A stretch of DNA of 64,000 bases from Micromonospora tulbaghiae (GTDB lineage Bacteria; Actinomycetota; Actinomycetes; Mycobacteriales; Micromonosporaceae), in the NCBI RefSeq assembly GCF_900091605.1, contig NZ_FMCQ01000001.1, forward strand, positions 815,860 to 879,859, given 5' to 3'. Positions 15,831 through 24,076 of this stretch are shown one piece after another. The notes beneath the pieces were generated by a model, which made no database searches, was not told the origin of the DNA, and saw only the letters and a list, made by a program, of their open reading frames with translations. Every line of letters starts with the position of its first letter. Position 1 is the first letter of the stretch. The position numbers were made by a program, and so were the translations under genes.

Positions 15831-17419
15831 GCTCCGTCGGCATGACCCCGTACTGGCCCGCGGAGGAGGACTGGGCCGGCTTCCTGGTGGTGATCGTTCC
15901 CGTCGGTCCGCTGCCGCTGCCCGCCGACGAACTGTGCCGGCAGGTGCAGGCGCAGATCGATGCCGACCCCGTACTCTACGACCTGGTCACGGTGCGGCTC
16001 GCTCCCCGTTTCAAGCTCACACCGGAGTGGGACCGCGCCTTCGTGAGGACTGTGGTCGAGGCAGCGATGCCGGCAGGCCACTTCTTCGCGCCGCGGGGCG
16101 TCATCGGGTTGGTTGTGGTGTCCGACGACCGGGAGAAGCTCCGCAACGTCTTCGACAGCCTGCGTGATCTGCCACCCAGCAGACGTCTGTGGGCGCGGAT
16201 CTTCGGCACCGGCGTACGGGACTCCCGCAACGGCAGCTCGCCGACCGCCGCCGGAAGAGTCGCGAGCACTGTCAACACACTCATCGAGATGTACGACGAG
16301 CAGCCGCAGATCGCCCTGAACGAGTCAACGTTCCTCGATCGGGTCGGCGCTCTGATCGAAGAGGGTTACCTGACCCCTTCGGCGCTCGGTCCCGAGCCGT
16401 CCCCGGCCTCGGCTTCGGCTGCGGGGCCGGCGTCGGCTCGAGAGCGACCGGGGCCGGTCGTCGAGTCGCCGCGCGCCACCGCGTCGGTACCCGTAGTCGA
16501 ACGGCGGCCAAGTGTCGTACCGGCTCCCGACCCGGTGCCGGCGGATGTGCGAACCCCAGCCGCCCGGAATGCGGGGGCGGCGAAGAAGCCCATGCTGGAA
16601 GCGGTGATGTACGACGGCTCCGAGATCGTGGCCGTGGACCAGCGCACACCGATCCAACGCCTGACCGGTCGGCAGCAGACGGATGCCGCCTGCATGGACG
16701 AGCTTCATCGGGGCGGAACGGCGGTCGGGCTCGTCCATCTCGTCTTCGTTCCGGACGACGGTGTCGTGCCCAGGCGGGTGACGAAGCGGCGCAACGAGGT
16801 TGCTCTGGAGCTCGATCAGCTGTTGGATTCCGTCGAGCTCGACGTGGCGAGCGGCCAGCCGAGCCGCATAGCAGTCGAAGTCCTCTCGGCGACCAATCCG
16901 TTGCAGAAACACGGCGTACTGCGCGTTGCGGGCACCATCACCGAAGTCGCGCTGCCAAAGGTGAAGATCGAGTACTTCTCGATGGCCGACATCGTCGAGC
17001 CGCTGCTCGACGCGGCGGGCCGAACCTCACGTGCACTACACGCCCGCGGAGTGCAGGTCGTCAGCCAACACTTCGTCTTCCTGGCTGCGATGAGGTTCCC
17101 GGCCGACGAGGCGACCGAGGACGACTGGGTCAGACTGCTCGACCACGGCCGAGTCACATGGGTCGACTTCAGCCCGACCGGAGGACGTCAGGCGCTGCAC
17201 CCGATGCCGCCGTCGCCGTTCGGCCTGCATGTGCTGACCGACAAGGAGGACGTACTGGCGGTGATCAAGGAGCAGTCCGGAGTCATGTACCGGTATGCGC
17301 AACGGCTACCCACTCAGGCGGCTCCGCGCGACACGTCTGAGCGCGACGGACACGAGCCGATCGCCTCGACGGCCAGTGGCCGGCGCTGGTGGCGATTCGG
17401 CAAACGGCCGGGTGAATGA
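15827..17419 (+). CDS. Unknown 530-residue protein ending the island operon
   Basis: No family is recognised. The N-terminal part (about 1-190) is a soluble domain with alternating hydrophobic strands (FLVVIVPVGPLPL, GVIGLVVVSDD). A low-complexity Pro/Ala/Ser linker (about 195-255) follows. The C-terminal domain (about 265-500) contains GLVHLVFVPDDG, LALHARGVQVVSQHFVFL-like elements and VTWVDFSP, which could be a degraded vWA-like fold, but no metal site is visible. The end is basic (GRRWWRFGKRPGE). It overlaps the DUF4407 gene by ATGA, so the two products may form a complex. It is the last gene before the spo0M remnant. Confidence 0.7.
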   Translation: MSSVGMTPYWPAEEDWAGFLVVIVPVGPLPLPADELCRQVQAQIDADPVLYDLVTVRLAPRFKLTPEWDRAFVRTVVEAAMPAGHFFAPRGVIGLVVVSDDREKLRNVFDSLRDLPPSRRLWARIFGTGVRDSRNGSSPTAAGRVASTVNTLIEMYDEQPQIALNESTFLDRVGALIEEGYLTPSALGPEPSPASASAAGPASARERPGPVVESPRATASVPVVERRPSVVPAPDPVPADVRTPAARNAGAAKKPMLEAVMYDGSEIVAVDQRTPIQRLTGRQQTDAACMDELHRGGTAVGLVHLVFVPDDGVVPRRVTKRRNEVALELDQLLDSVELDVASGQPSRIAVEVLSATNPLQKHGVLRVAGTITEVALPKVKIEYFSMADIVEPLLDAAGRTSRALHARGVQVVSQHFVFLAAMRFPADEATEDDWVRLLDHGRVTWVDFSPTGGRQALHPMPPSPFGLHVLTDKEDVLAVIKEQSGVMYRYAQRLPTQAAPRDTSERDGHEPIASTASGRRWWRFGKRPGE

Positions 17420-17549
17420 GGACCTTCCTCAACACTCGTGCCTGAGAGTCACCCCGTGAACGCACTCAGCTACTTCCCAGGTGGTGTTGGTAGCTTCCCG
17501 GGTTGACGGCCTCCATTATGGACGTCGTTGATCCCGTTGCGACACAAGG

Positions 17550-18197
17550 GATTCGCGTGACGGGCAGCATCTGCACGGCATGACGACGGGCCTGCGCACC
17601 GAGGTGGCGATCCGCGGCGCGGTCGACAAGGGCGACCTGGACCCGGTGTACGTGCACCCGCTGCCGGTGCAGGAGCGCATCCTCGAGGCGTTCGGCCGGC
17701 TCGGCTTCGGGTTCAAGGGCGCGGACCTGGAACGCGGGCACATCTCCGGGCTGCATCAGAGCCTGCCGTTCTACCAGGAGGTCGAGTACTACGCCGCCCC
17801 GCAGTACGCCCACGGCGTCAACGAGGTCGAGCTGACATTCGTCGCGAACGAGCACGGCGTCGACGTGGTGCTGGAGTTCGACAAGCGCGGCGGCCTGTTC
17901 GCCGGAGGCCACGACTCGTACGGCCGCTACCACGCCGATCGCGTCGACTGGGCCGCGCAGGTCGACAACTGGGTCCGCCAGGCCCTCGACGGCTACCCCG
18001 GATACGGGAACGCCGCGTACGGCCACCTCGGCGGGCACCACAAGGAGCACCACCGGGAGCATCACGGCGGCCCGGGCATGGGTGCGGTCGCCGCGGGCGT
18101 GGTCGGTGGTGCCGCCCTGGGCTTCGCCGGGGGCATGGTCGCCGACGAGGTCTTCGACCACTTCGGCGACGACGAGGGCGGCGACGAGGAGGCGTGA
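17550..18197 (+). pseudogene. 5'-truncated spo0M (sporulation-control arrestin-like) remnant
   Basis: The readable frame encodes the C-terminal half of a Spo0M-family protein: GQHLHGMTTGLRTEVAIRGA, then GDLDPVYVHPLP, FYQEVEYYA, NEVELTFVANEHGVDVVLEFDKRGG. The match continues a few codons upstream of the first ATG (17580) to about 17550, after which an in-frame stop (17529) and unrelated sequence appear. The whole N-terminal arrestin-like half is missing. From 17580 a 205-residue product is still possible, ending in a His-rich and acidic tail. Loss of the 5' half next to the island suggests that the island's arrival or a deletion cut the gene. Confidence 0.75.
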
Positions 18198-18200
18198 GCG

Positions 18201-18266
18201 GTGCCCGCCCGTGACCCGTACTTCCGCACCGCCAACGCCCTGGTCGCCCAGACCGGCACCAAGTAG
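18201..18266 (+). CDS. Possible 21-residue peptide
   Basis: A GTG at 18201 follows GGAGG at about eight bases and opens a 21-codon frame (VPARDPYFRTANALVAQTGTK), directly before a strong terminator. It may be a real small protein or a chance frame; nothing similar is recognised. Confidence 0.3.
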   Translation: MPARDPYFRTANALVAQTGTK

Positions 18267-18274
18267 CACCACCG

Positions 18275-18307
18275 CCGGCGGCCCGGGAGACTCCTCCGGG
18301 CCGCCGG
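18275..18307 (+). terminator. Terminator after the spo0M remnant
   Basis: A perfect 12-base-pair stem (18275-18286 with 18296-18307) has a nine-base loop. It would end transcription coming from the island and the spo0M remnant before the CDF gene. Confidence 0.75.
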
Positions 18308-18441
18308 ACGTCGGCTCCAGCCGGTGTGGTTGGTTCCGGACGCTTCCGGGCAAGGGCTCGTCGGCACCTGTGTCGGCGGCCCGCCGGGACGCTGGCACAC
18401 GAACCACCCACACCGCGACGTACGACGAGGGGAAACAGCCG

Positions 18442-19374
18442 ATGGCGGCGGAGGGCAGCACCAAGGCCGTGGTGACGGCGCTGGTCGCGAACCTGGGTAT
18501 CGCGGTGAGCAAGTTCGTGGCCGCCGGCATCACCGGGTCGGCGTCGATGCTTGCCGAGGGCGTGCACTCGGTGGCGGACTCCACGAACCAGGCCCTGCTG
18601 CTGGTCGGCGGCAAGCGCGCCCGCCGCGCCCCGACCGCGCTGCACCCGTTCGGCTACGCCCGCGAGCGCTACGTCTACTCGTTCATCGTCGCGATCATCC
18701 TGTTCACCCTCGGCGGGTTGTACGCCCTCTACGAGGGCTACCACAAGATCAGCGACCCGCACGAGCTGTCCTCGCCGCTGATCGCCGTCGCCGTCCTGCT
18801 GATCGCGATCGCCCTGGAGGGCTTCGCCCTGCGGACCGCGGTGAAGGAGGCGAACAAGGTACGCGGCAAGCGCAGCTGGGTCTCCTTCGTCCGCCACGCC
18901 CGCGCCCCGGAACTGCCGGTGATCCTGCTGGAGGACGCCGGCGCCCTGCTCGGCCTGCTGTTCGCCCTGTCCGGCGTGGGCCTGAGCGTGCTCACCGGGA
19001 ACGCCCTCTTCGACGGCATCGGCACCCTGTGCATCGGCGTCCTGCTGGTCGTCATCGCCGTCGTCCTCGCCGTCGAGACCAAGAGCCTGCTCATCGGCGA
19101 GGCGGCCCTGCCCGAAGAGGTCACCGCGATCCACACCGAACTGGTCTCCACCCCCGGCGTCGACCGGGTCATCCACCTGCGCACCCTGCACCTCGGGCCG
19201 GAGGAACTCCTGGTCGCGGCGAAGATCGCCATCAGCACCTCCGACCGGGGAGCCGACGTCGCCGCCACCATCGACGACGCCGAGGCGCGGATCCGCCGGG
19301 CGCTGCCCACCGCCACGGCCATCTACCTCGAACCCGACATCGATCGGCAGCCCGCCCGCACCAGCGCCACCTGA
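18442..19374 (+). CDS. Cation diffusion facilitator family transporter
   Basis: The 310-residue protein has about six membrane helices and the CDF features: SASMLAEGVHSVADSTNQ in helix 2 with the metal-binding His/Asp set, HPFGYARERY after it, LLEDAGALLG in helix 5 and a cytoplasmic C-terminal alpha-beta domain (EEVTAIHTELVSTPGVDRV). It probably exports Zn, Mn, Fe or a similar divalent metal in exchange for protons; the metal cannot be deduced. The ATG at 18442 lies behind GAGGGGAAACAGCCG. No metal-sensor gene is adjacent. It is flanked by terminators on both sides, so it is a single-gene unit. Confidence 0.93.
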   Translation: MAAEGSTKAVVTALVANLGIAVSKFVAAGITGSASMLAEGVHSVADSTNQALLLVGGKRARRAPTALHPFGYARERYVYSFIVAIILFTLGGLYALYEGYHKISDPHELSSPLIAVAVLLIAIALEGFALRTAVKEANKVRGKRSWVSFVRHARAPELPVILLEDAGALLGLLFALSGVGLSVLTGNALFDGIGTLCIGVLLVVIAVVLAVETKSLLIGEAALPEEVTAIHTELVSTPGVDRVIHLRTLHLGPEELLVAAKIAISTSDRGADVAATIDDAEARIRRALPTATAIYLEPDIDRQPARTSAT

Positions 19375-19404
19375 CCCGGAGGTTCGGGTCCGTGCCCGGG
19401 TCAG
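19371..19404 (+). terminator. Possible terminator after the CDF transporter
   Basis: CTGACCCGG (19371-19379, including the stop codon) pairs with CCGGGTCAG (19396-19404) around a 16-base loop. It is shorter than the other terminators in the window. Confidence 0.45.
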
Positions 19405-19473
19405 CGACGTCGGCGTAGCGCCGAGGGAAGCGGCGGGGACTGCACTGCCTTTGCGGGCTGACGGCGGAGCGGG

Positions 19474-20031
19474 TCAGTCGGCCTGGGCCGGTGTGTCCGG
19501 CGTGGACCTGGGGCGGCGCTTGCGTGGTGCGGCCGAGCGGGGCGGCAGCGCGCGCATGTGGTCGCGTACCCGGGTCATGATGTCGCCGAGGTGGCGCACG
19601 TCGTCGTCGGAGAGCGGGTTGAACAGCAGCAGCCGCGACACCTCGATGTGGCCGGGCAGGATCCGGCGGAACAGGGCGGCGCCCGCGTCGGTCAGGGCGA
19701 CGAGGGTGGCTCGTTCGTCGCCGGGAGAGCTGCTGCGAGTGATCAGGCCGGCCTTCTCCAGCAGTCCGGCCTGATATGTCAGCCCGCTGCGGCTGTAGAC
19801 CACGCCGTCGGCGAGCTGGGTCATGGTCAGCGGCGTCTCGGACCGCGCGAGGTTGGCCAGCAGTTGGAACTGCACGTAGCTGATGCCGCCCTCGGTGCGT
19901 AGCTGCTGCTCGACGTGGTGTTGCAGCAGGCTGACGGCCTCCAGGAGCGCGAAGTAGGTCTGCAGCTGTTCGGGGTGCAGCGGCGGCACCCCGTCGTCGC
20001 TGCCGTCCCCCGCCGTGCGGGTGGATGTCAT
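19474..20031 (-). CDS. MarR-family transcriptional regulator
   Basis: The 185-residue protein has a winged helix-turn-helix of the MarR family (residues about 30-150): ISYVQFQLLANLARSETPLTMTQLADGVVYSRSGLTYQAGLLEKAGLI followed by the wing RSSSPGDERATLVALTDAG. The end is basic. It is divergent from the quinone oxidoreductase at 20165, and three copies of a GCTTCGAACTCGAAGC-like palindrome lie between them. The simplest reading is a repressor of itself and of the two flavin/NADPH reductase genes, perhaps sensing quinones or electrophiles. The ATG is preceded by AAGGTGCGCAC. Confidence 0.92.
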   Translation of the reverse strand: MTSTRTAGDGSDDGVPPLHPEQLQTYFALLEAVSLLQHHVEQQLRTEGGISYVQFQLLANLARSETPLTMTQLADGVVYSRSGLTYQAGLLEKAGLITRSSSPGDERATLVALTDAGAALFRRILPGHIEVSRLLLFNPLSDDDVRHLGDIMTRVRDHMRALPPRSAAPRKRRPRSTPDTPAQAD

Positions 20032-20046
20032 GTGCGCACCTTACCT

Positions 20047-20144
20047 GCTTCGAACTCGCAGCATTGTGAGTGGTGTCACGCCTCGTCCGGCTTTGCTTCG
20101 AACTCGAAGCGACCTAGAGTCGAGTCATGCTTCGAGTTCGAAGC
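20047..20144. promoter_or_regulatory. Three MarR operator boxes and divergent promoter
   Basis: GCTTCGAACTCGCAGC (20047-20062), GCTTCGAACTCGAAGC (20095-20110) and GCTTCGAGTTCGAAGC (20129-20144) are near-palindromes; the last two are reverse complements of each other. A likely plus-strand promoter is TTGCTT (20093-20098) and TAGAGT (20115-20120), so one box covers the -35 and another the start of the transcript, as expected for repression. The first box lies just before the MarR start codon. Confidence 0.8.
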
Positions 20145-20164
20145 GATCACCCGAGGAGGACATC

Positions 20165-21097
20165 ATGAAGGCAGTGCGCTACCACTCCCACGGCGGCAGC
20201 GACGTGCTCACCTATGAGGACACCGAACGGCCGGTGGCGGGAGCCGGAGAGGTGGTCGTCCAGGTGGCCGGCACCTCGTTCAACCCGGTGGACGTGGCGA
20301 TCCGCGCCGGCTACCTGCGGGACGTCTTCCCGCTGACCTTCCCCCACACGCCGAACTTCGACGTCGCCGGAACCATCACCGAGGTAGGCAAGGGCGCCGG
20401 CAACTGGAACGTCGGTGACGCGGTCCTGGCGTTTCTGCCGATGGCCGCTCCGGGAGCGGCCGCCGAGTACGCGGTCGTCCCCGCCGATGCGCTTGCCGCC
20501 GCGCCGCGTACCGGCGAACTGGCCGACGCCGCGGCCCTGCCCTCCGCCGGCCTGACGGCCTGGCAGTCGCTGTTCGAACACGCCGGCCTGACCAGCGGGC
20601 AGCGCATCGTCGTCAACGGTGCGGGTGGCGCGGTCGGCGGATACGCCGTCCAGTTGGCCAAGCAGGCCGGTGCCGAGGTGACCGCAACCGCCAGCGCGCG
20701 CAGCCGCGACCGGCTGCTCTCCTACGGTGCCGACCGGATCGTCGACCACACCACCACCGCGCTCACCGACGTCGTGGCGGGCGAACGGTTCGACGTGGTG
20801 CTGAACCTGGCGCCCGTCACTCCCGAACAGGGCGTCGAGCTCGTGGATCTGGTCGCCGACGGCGGCGCCTTCGTGAGCACCACCGCTCCGGGCCCGGAGC
20901 AGCCCGGACGCGGCATCCGCACGGTACGGGTGTTCGTCCGCAGCGACGCCGCCCAACTCGCCCAGCTGGTGGCCCGCGTCGACGCCGGTGACCTGCGCAT
21001 CGACGTCGGCCAGCGGCGGGCCCTGCGCGAGCTGGCCGCCGTGCACGACGAGTCCGAGGCCGGTCGGCTGGCCGGCAAGACCGTCCTCATTCCCTGA
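20165..21097 (+). CDS. NADP-dependent quinone oxidoreductase-like MDR protein
   Basis: The 310-residue protein is a medium-chain dehydrogenase/reductase of the quinone oxidoreductase group. It has MKAVRYHSHGGSDVL, a GroES-like domain (about 1-115), and a nucleotide-binding domain with IVVNGAGGAVGGYAVQLAK and ASARSRDRL. No structural or catalytic zinc ligands are seen, which fits the zinc-independent branch that reduces quinones or alkenals with NADPH. CGAGGAGGACATC precedes the ATG. It is divergent from MarR and is followed after 63 bases by an old yellow enzyme; together they suggest a detoxification unit for electrophiles. Confidence 0.93.
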   Translation: MKAVRYHSHGGSDVLTYEDTERPVAGAGEVVVQVAGTSFNPVDVAIRAGYLRDVFPLTFPHTPNFDVAGTITEVGKGAGNWNVGDAVLAFLPMAAPGAAAEYAVVPADALAAAPRTGELADAAALPSAGLTAWQSLFEHAGLTSGQRIVVNGAGGAVGGYAVQLAKQAGAEVTATASARSRDRLLSYGADRIVDHTTTALTDVVAGERFDVVLNLAPVTPEQGVELVDLVADGGAFVSTTAPGPEQPGRGIRTVRVFVRSDAAQLAQLVARVDAGDLRIDVGQRRALRELAAVHDESEAGRLAGKTVLIP

Positions 21098-21160
21098 GTC
21101 ACCCGCCCCCTTCGCGGGGCGTCTGCCACAACCCACCCCCTGTACGGAGGACAGATCACG

Positions 21161-22249
21161 ATGACGACGGCATTCGAACCCGTCAGCCTCGCCGGCACCA
21201 AGCTGAGCAACCGGATCGCGATGGCGCCGATGACCCGCAGCCGCGCCTACGGCCCGGGCGCCGCGCCGACCGCCGACACCGCCACCTACTACGCCCAGCG
21301 CGCCTCCGCCGGCCTGATCATCACCGAGGGCATCCAGCCCTCGGTGATCGGCCAGGGCTACCCCAGTACGCCGGGCCTGCACAGTGCCGAACAGGTCGCG
21401 GCGTGGCGTCAGGTCACCGGCGCCGTCCACGCCCAGGGCGGGGTCATCTTCGCCCAGCTCATGCACACCGGCCGGATCGGTCACCCCAGCCTGCTGCCCG
21501 AGGGCCTCGTCCCGGTCGGTGCGTCACCGGTCGCCGCCGCCGGAAAGGTGTTCACCGCGCAGGGTCCACAGGACTTCGTCACCCCCCGCGAGCTGACCGA
21601 CGCGGAGATCCTCACGACCATCGGCGATTTCGCCGCCGCTGCCCGCAACGCCGTTGCCGCCGGGTTCGACGGCGTGGAGGTGCACGGCGCCAACGGCTAC
21701 CTGCTGCACCAGTTCCTCTCCACCAACGCCAACCAGCGCAGCGACCGCTGGGGCGGCACGGTCACCGGCCGAATCCGGCTGACCGTCGAAGTCGTCCGCG
21801 CGGTCGCCGACGTGATCGGCGCCCACCGGACCGGACTGAGGATCTCTCCCGCCAACCCGTTCAACGACATCACCGAGGACGAACACCGGCACACCTACAC
21901 CGCGCTGGCCGACACTCTCGACCCGCTCGGCCCGGCCTACCTGCACATCGCCGAGGCCGACGACCGCGACCTCACCCGTGAGCTGCGCCGCCGGTGGGAC
22001 GGCCCGCTGATCCTCAACCCGTTCACGCCCGGAACGGTCACCGGCCCCGAGCAGCTCGCGCTGATCGAGGAGGGCACCGCCGACCTGATCAGCTTCGGCG
22101 GCCTGTTCCTCGCCAACCCGGACCTGCCCGCCCGGCTCGCCGCCGCCGGGCCCTACAACACACCCGATCCGGCCACCTTCTACGGCGGCGACGCCCGCGG
22201 CTACATCGACTACCCCACGCTCGACGGCAGCCCGAGCGCGGTGAGCTGA
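21161..22249 (+). CDS. Alkene reductase, old yellow enzyme family
   Basis: The 362-residue protein is a flavin-dependent OYE/NemA-type ene reductase in a TIM barrel. Visible marks are the N-terminal LSNRIAMAPMTRSRA, GGVIFAQLMHTGRIGHPS with the family's FMN-side residues, GFDGVEVHGANGYLLHQFLS with the substrate-binding His-Asn pair, RSDRWGG, and SFGGLFLANPDLP near the C-terminus. It reduces activated double bonds of enones, nitro compounds or similar with NAD(P)H. GGAGGACAGATCACG precedes the ATG. It is probably co-transcribed with the quinone oxidoreductase under MarR control and ends in a strong terminator. Confidence 0.95.
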   Translation: MTTAFEPVSLAGTKLSNRIAMAPMTRSRAYGPGAAPTADTATYYAQRASAGLIITEGIQPSVIGQGYPSTPGLHSAEQVAAWRQVTGAVHAQGGVIFAQLMHTGRIGHPSLLPEGLVPVGASPVAAAGKVFTAQGPQDFVTPRELTDAEILTTIGDFAAAARNAVAAGFDGVEVHGANGYLLHQFLSTNANQRSDRWGGTVTGRIRLTVEVVRAVADVIGAHRTGLRISPANPFNDITEDEHRHTYTALADTLDPLGPAYLHIAEADDRDLTRELRRRWDGPLILNPFTPGTVTGPEQLALIEEGTADLISFGGLFLANPDLPARLAAAGPYNTPDPATFYGGDARGYIDYPTLDGSPSAVS

Positions 22250-22261
22250 CCACCGCCGCCC

Positions 22262-22300
22262 GCAAGGCCTGCCCCGCCGGACGCTGCGGGCAGGCCTTGC
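22262..22300 (+). terminator. Bidirectional terminator between OYE and LLM genes
   Basis: A perfect 13-base-pair stem (22262-22274 with 22288-22300) and a 13-base loop, which itself has some pairing, lie between two convergent genes. Confidence 0.8.
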
Positions 22301-22319
22301 CCGGAGCGACATCGGCCGG

Positions 22320-23156
22320 CTACCGCACCAGTGGACCGACCTGCTGTGCGGTGAACCGGACGAAGCCCTCGAGGTCGGGTTCGTCAGCGGTGGGCTGCAG
22401 GATCACGGCGTCGGCTCCGGCGTCCCGGTAGCGGTTCACGACAGCGGCGACGGCGGCTGCGTCGCCGGCCGCTGTGGCGTCCCAGCCGTCCGACTCGTCC
22501 CAGGACTCCAGCTCGCGTGCCATGCGTGCCTCGGCGTCGGGGCCGGTCGCCGCATGGACGTACACGGTGACGGCCTTGGCCGTCGACCTGACGGCGGCCA
22601 CCTCCTGCGGAGGCGTGCCGGCGGTCAGCAGGATCCCGTCGGCGACCTCGCAGGCGAGAGCACGCGTCTTCGGCCCGGTCGCGCCGGCGTAGATCCGGGC
22701 CGGGCCCAGCGGCGGGTAGTCCAGCTTGACCTTGTCGAGCTTGACGTACCGACCCGACGTCGTGACCGTCTCGCCGGCCAGCAGCGCCTTCAACGCCTCG
22801 ACGTGCTCGCGCAGCAGCGTCAGCGGCGAACCCACCCGCGCGCCGACCTGCTCCATCCAGTCCTGGACGCCGTGGCCCACGGTGAGCAGCACCCGGTCGG
22901 GGAAGAGCCGGTGCAGCGTGGCGGCCTCCATGGCGAGTGCCGCGACGTTGCGGAACGGCACCGGCATCAGCCCGATGCCCACCGCCAGCCGGTCGGTCCA
23001 GGCCAGGGCCGCGGCGGCGGTGGCGATGCCGCTTTCGAGGAAACAGTCCTCCCAGAGCCACAACTGGTCGAGGCCGGCTTCGTCGGCGGCGCGTGCGACC
23101 GAGCGGAGGCGTTCGGGTGGATTCTGGGGCCGGAACACCACACCGAGAGTCGTCAT
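22320..23156 (-). CDS. LLM-class flavin-dependent oxidoreductase
   Basis: The 278-residue protein belongs to the bacterial luciferase-like family: it begins MTTLGVVFRPQNPPERL, continues DEAGLDQLWLWEDCFLESG and AVGIGLMPVPFRNVAALA, and has LTVGHGVQDWMEQVG and IYAGATGPKTRALA. In actinobacteria such proteins use FMN or coenzyme F420; the substrate is unknown. It is close in pattern to F420-dependent dehydrogenases, which fits other F420-type genes in the window. The ATG at 23156 is chosen; a TTG at 23165 is possible but no clear ribosome binding site distinguishes them. Confidence 0.9.
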   Translation of the reverse strand: MTTLGVVFRPQNPPERLRSVARAADEAGLDQLWLWEDCFLESGIATAAAALAWTDRLAVGIGLMPVPFRNVAALAMEAATLHRLFPDRVLLTVGHGVQDWMEQVGARVGSPLTLLREHVEALKALLAGETVTTSGRYVKLDKVKLDYPPLGPARIYAGATGPKTRALACEVADGILLTAGTPPQEVAAVRSTAKAVTVYVHAATGPDAEARMARELESWDESDGWDATAAGDAAAVAAVVNRYRDAGADAVILQPTADEPDLEGFVRFTAQQVGPLVR

Positions 23157-24076
23157 GACGGCCAAGCCTAGCCGCGGAGCGGCCCCGCCACCTGCGCTCG
23201 CTCGCGCTCACGGTCCGGCGCAGCCAGTGGCTGACCCGGAGGCAGATCAGTTCTGCGAGATCGAGAAGCCGAGAACCACCGTGGCCGGCACCACCACGTG
23301 TCCGGGAGCGAGTGCGTGGGGCCGTACCCGCCGGCGAGGGCCTCCGGAGAGCTGCGTCGTGGGCGGTGGACGCGACCAACGCGGGCCCGGGTACGTCGTC
23401 GACCGTGCGGCGGCCTTCATGGGCCGGTAGGTGGCATCGCATCGGGTCGTCGTCGCCACGGCTCGCGCCCTGCGACTCGGCGGACCAGTCATCCTGATGA
23501 CCGTCGGCCAAGAAATCTAGGTTGGAACGACTAGACATCTTCCGGGCTGTGGCATACTCTTCTTCGAGTCGAGAGGAAAGATCCGTCAAGACGCAGACGG
23601 ACCGTCCGGCCGTGAGGACACGACGGGCGGCTAGGAGAGGAACATGCTTCACCGTTCCTCCCGAGAGCAGTAAGAGCACGTCAGTCCCGGCGTGACATAC
23701 GCCGGGGTGCAGGTGGGGCCAAGGCTCTTTCAGGGCTCCAGCTGATGTTCGCCGCACGTGTCGGGGCTGTGAAGTCGCGTGGGCTCCGGCGCCGGCAGAC
23801 CGTACGACAGCAAGGGAAAGAAGTAGCAGAGGAAAGGGAGGGCCATACACCGTTGGATCGCCCGCCGTCGGCCGTCATGTCAGGCCGGGCGGACACCGCA
23901 GTTTCCATCGAACGAGAGGTGGTCTCCGGTCACGCATATGCGATCCTCGCGCCCGAAGCCGTCAATGACGGCTGGTGCGGATACGACAAGCCGACGTTCC
24001 GGTCGGTAGATGGTGTTCTGACCCGTAACCCTGGGCCCCGGCGCTTGTGCGCCGGGGCCCTCGACGTGGAGGTGAC
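23157..24076. other. 920-base gap: possible PIN remnant and structured leader
   Basis: No secure gene. Around 23380-23520 a plus-strand frame reads VVDRAAAFMGR, stop, then VASHRVVVATARALRLGGPVILMTV, which recalls the C-terminus of PIN-domain toxins; it would be a decayed remnant. From about 23520 to the MerR-like gene there are several hairpins (GAGGAAC/GTTCCTC near 23638-23661; CCCGGCGT/ACGCCGGG near 23687-23707) and the perfect stem at 24033-24060. This part could be a long structured 5' leader or a non-coding RNA. Confidence 0.4.
24033..24060 (+). terminator. Perfect 12-bp hairpin just before the MerR-like gene
   Basis: GGGCCCCGGCGC (24033-24044) pairs exactly with 24049-24060 around a TTGT loop. 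It ends 16 bases before the ATG at 24077, leaving room only for the ribosome binding site. It may terminate an upstream non-coding RNA or act as an attenuator of the downstream gene. Confidence 0.65.
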
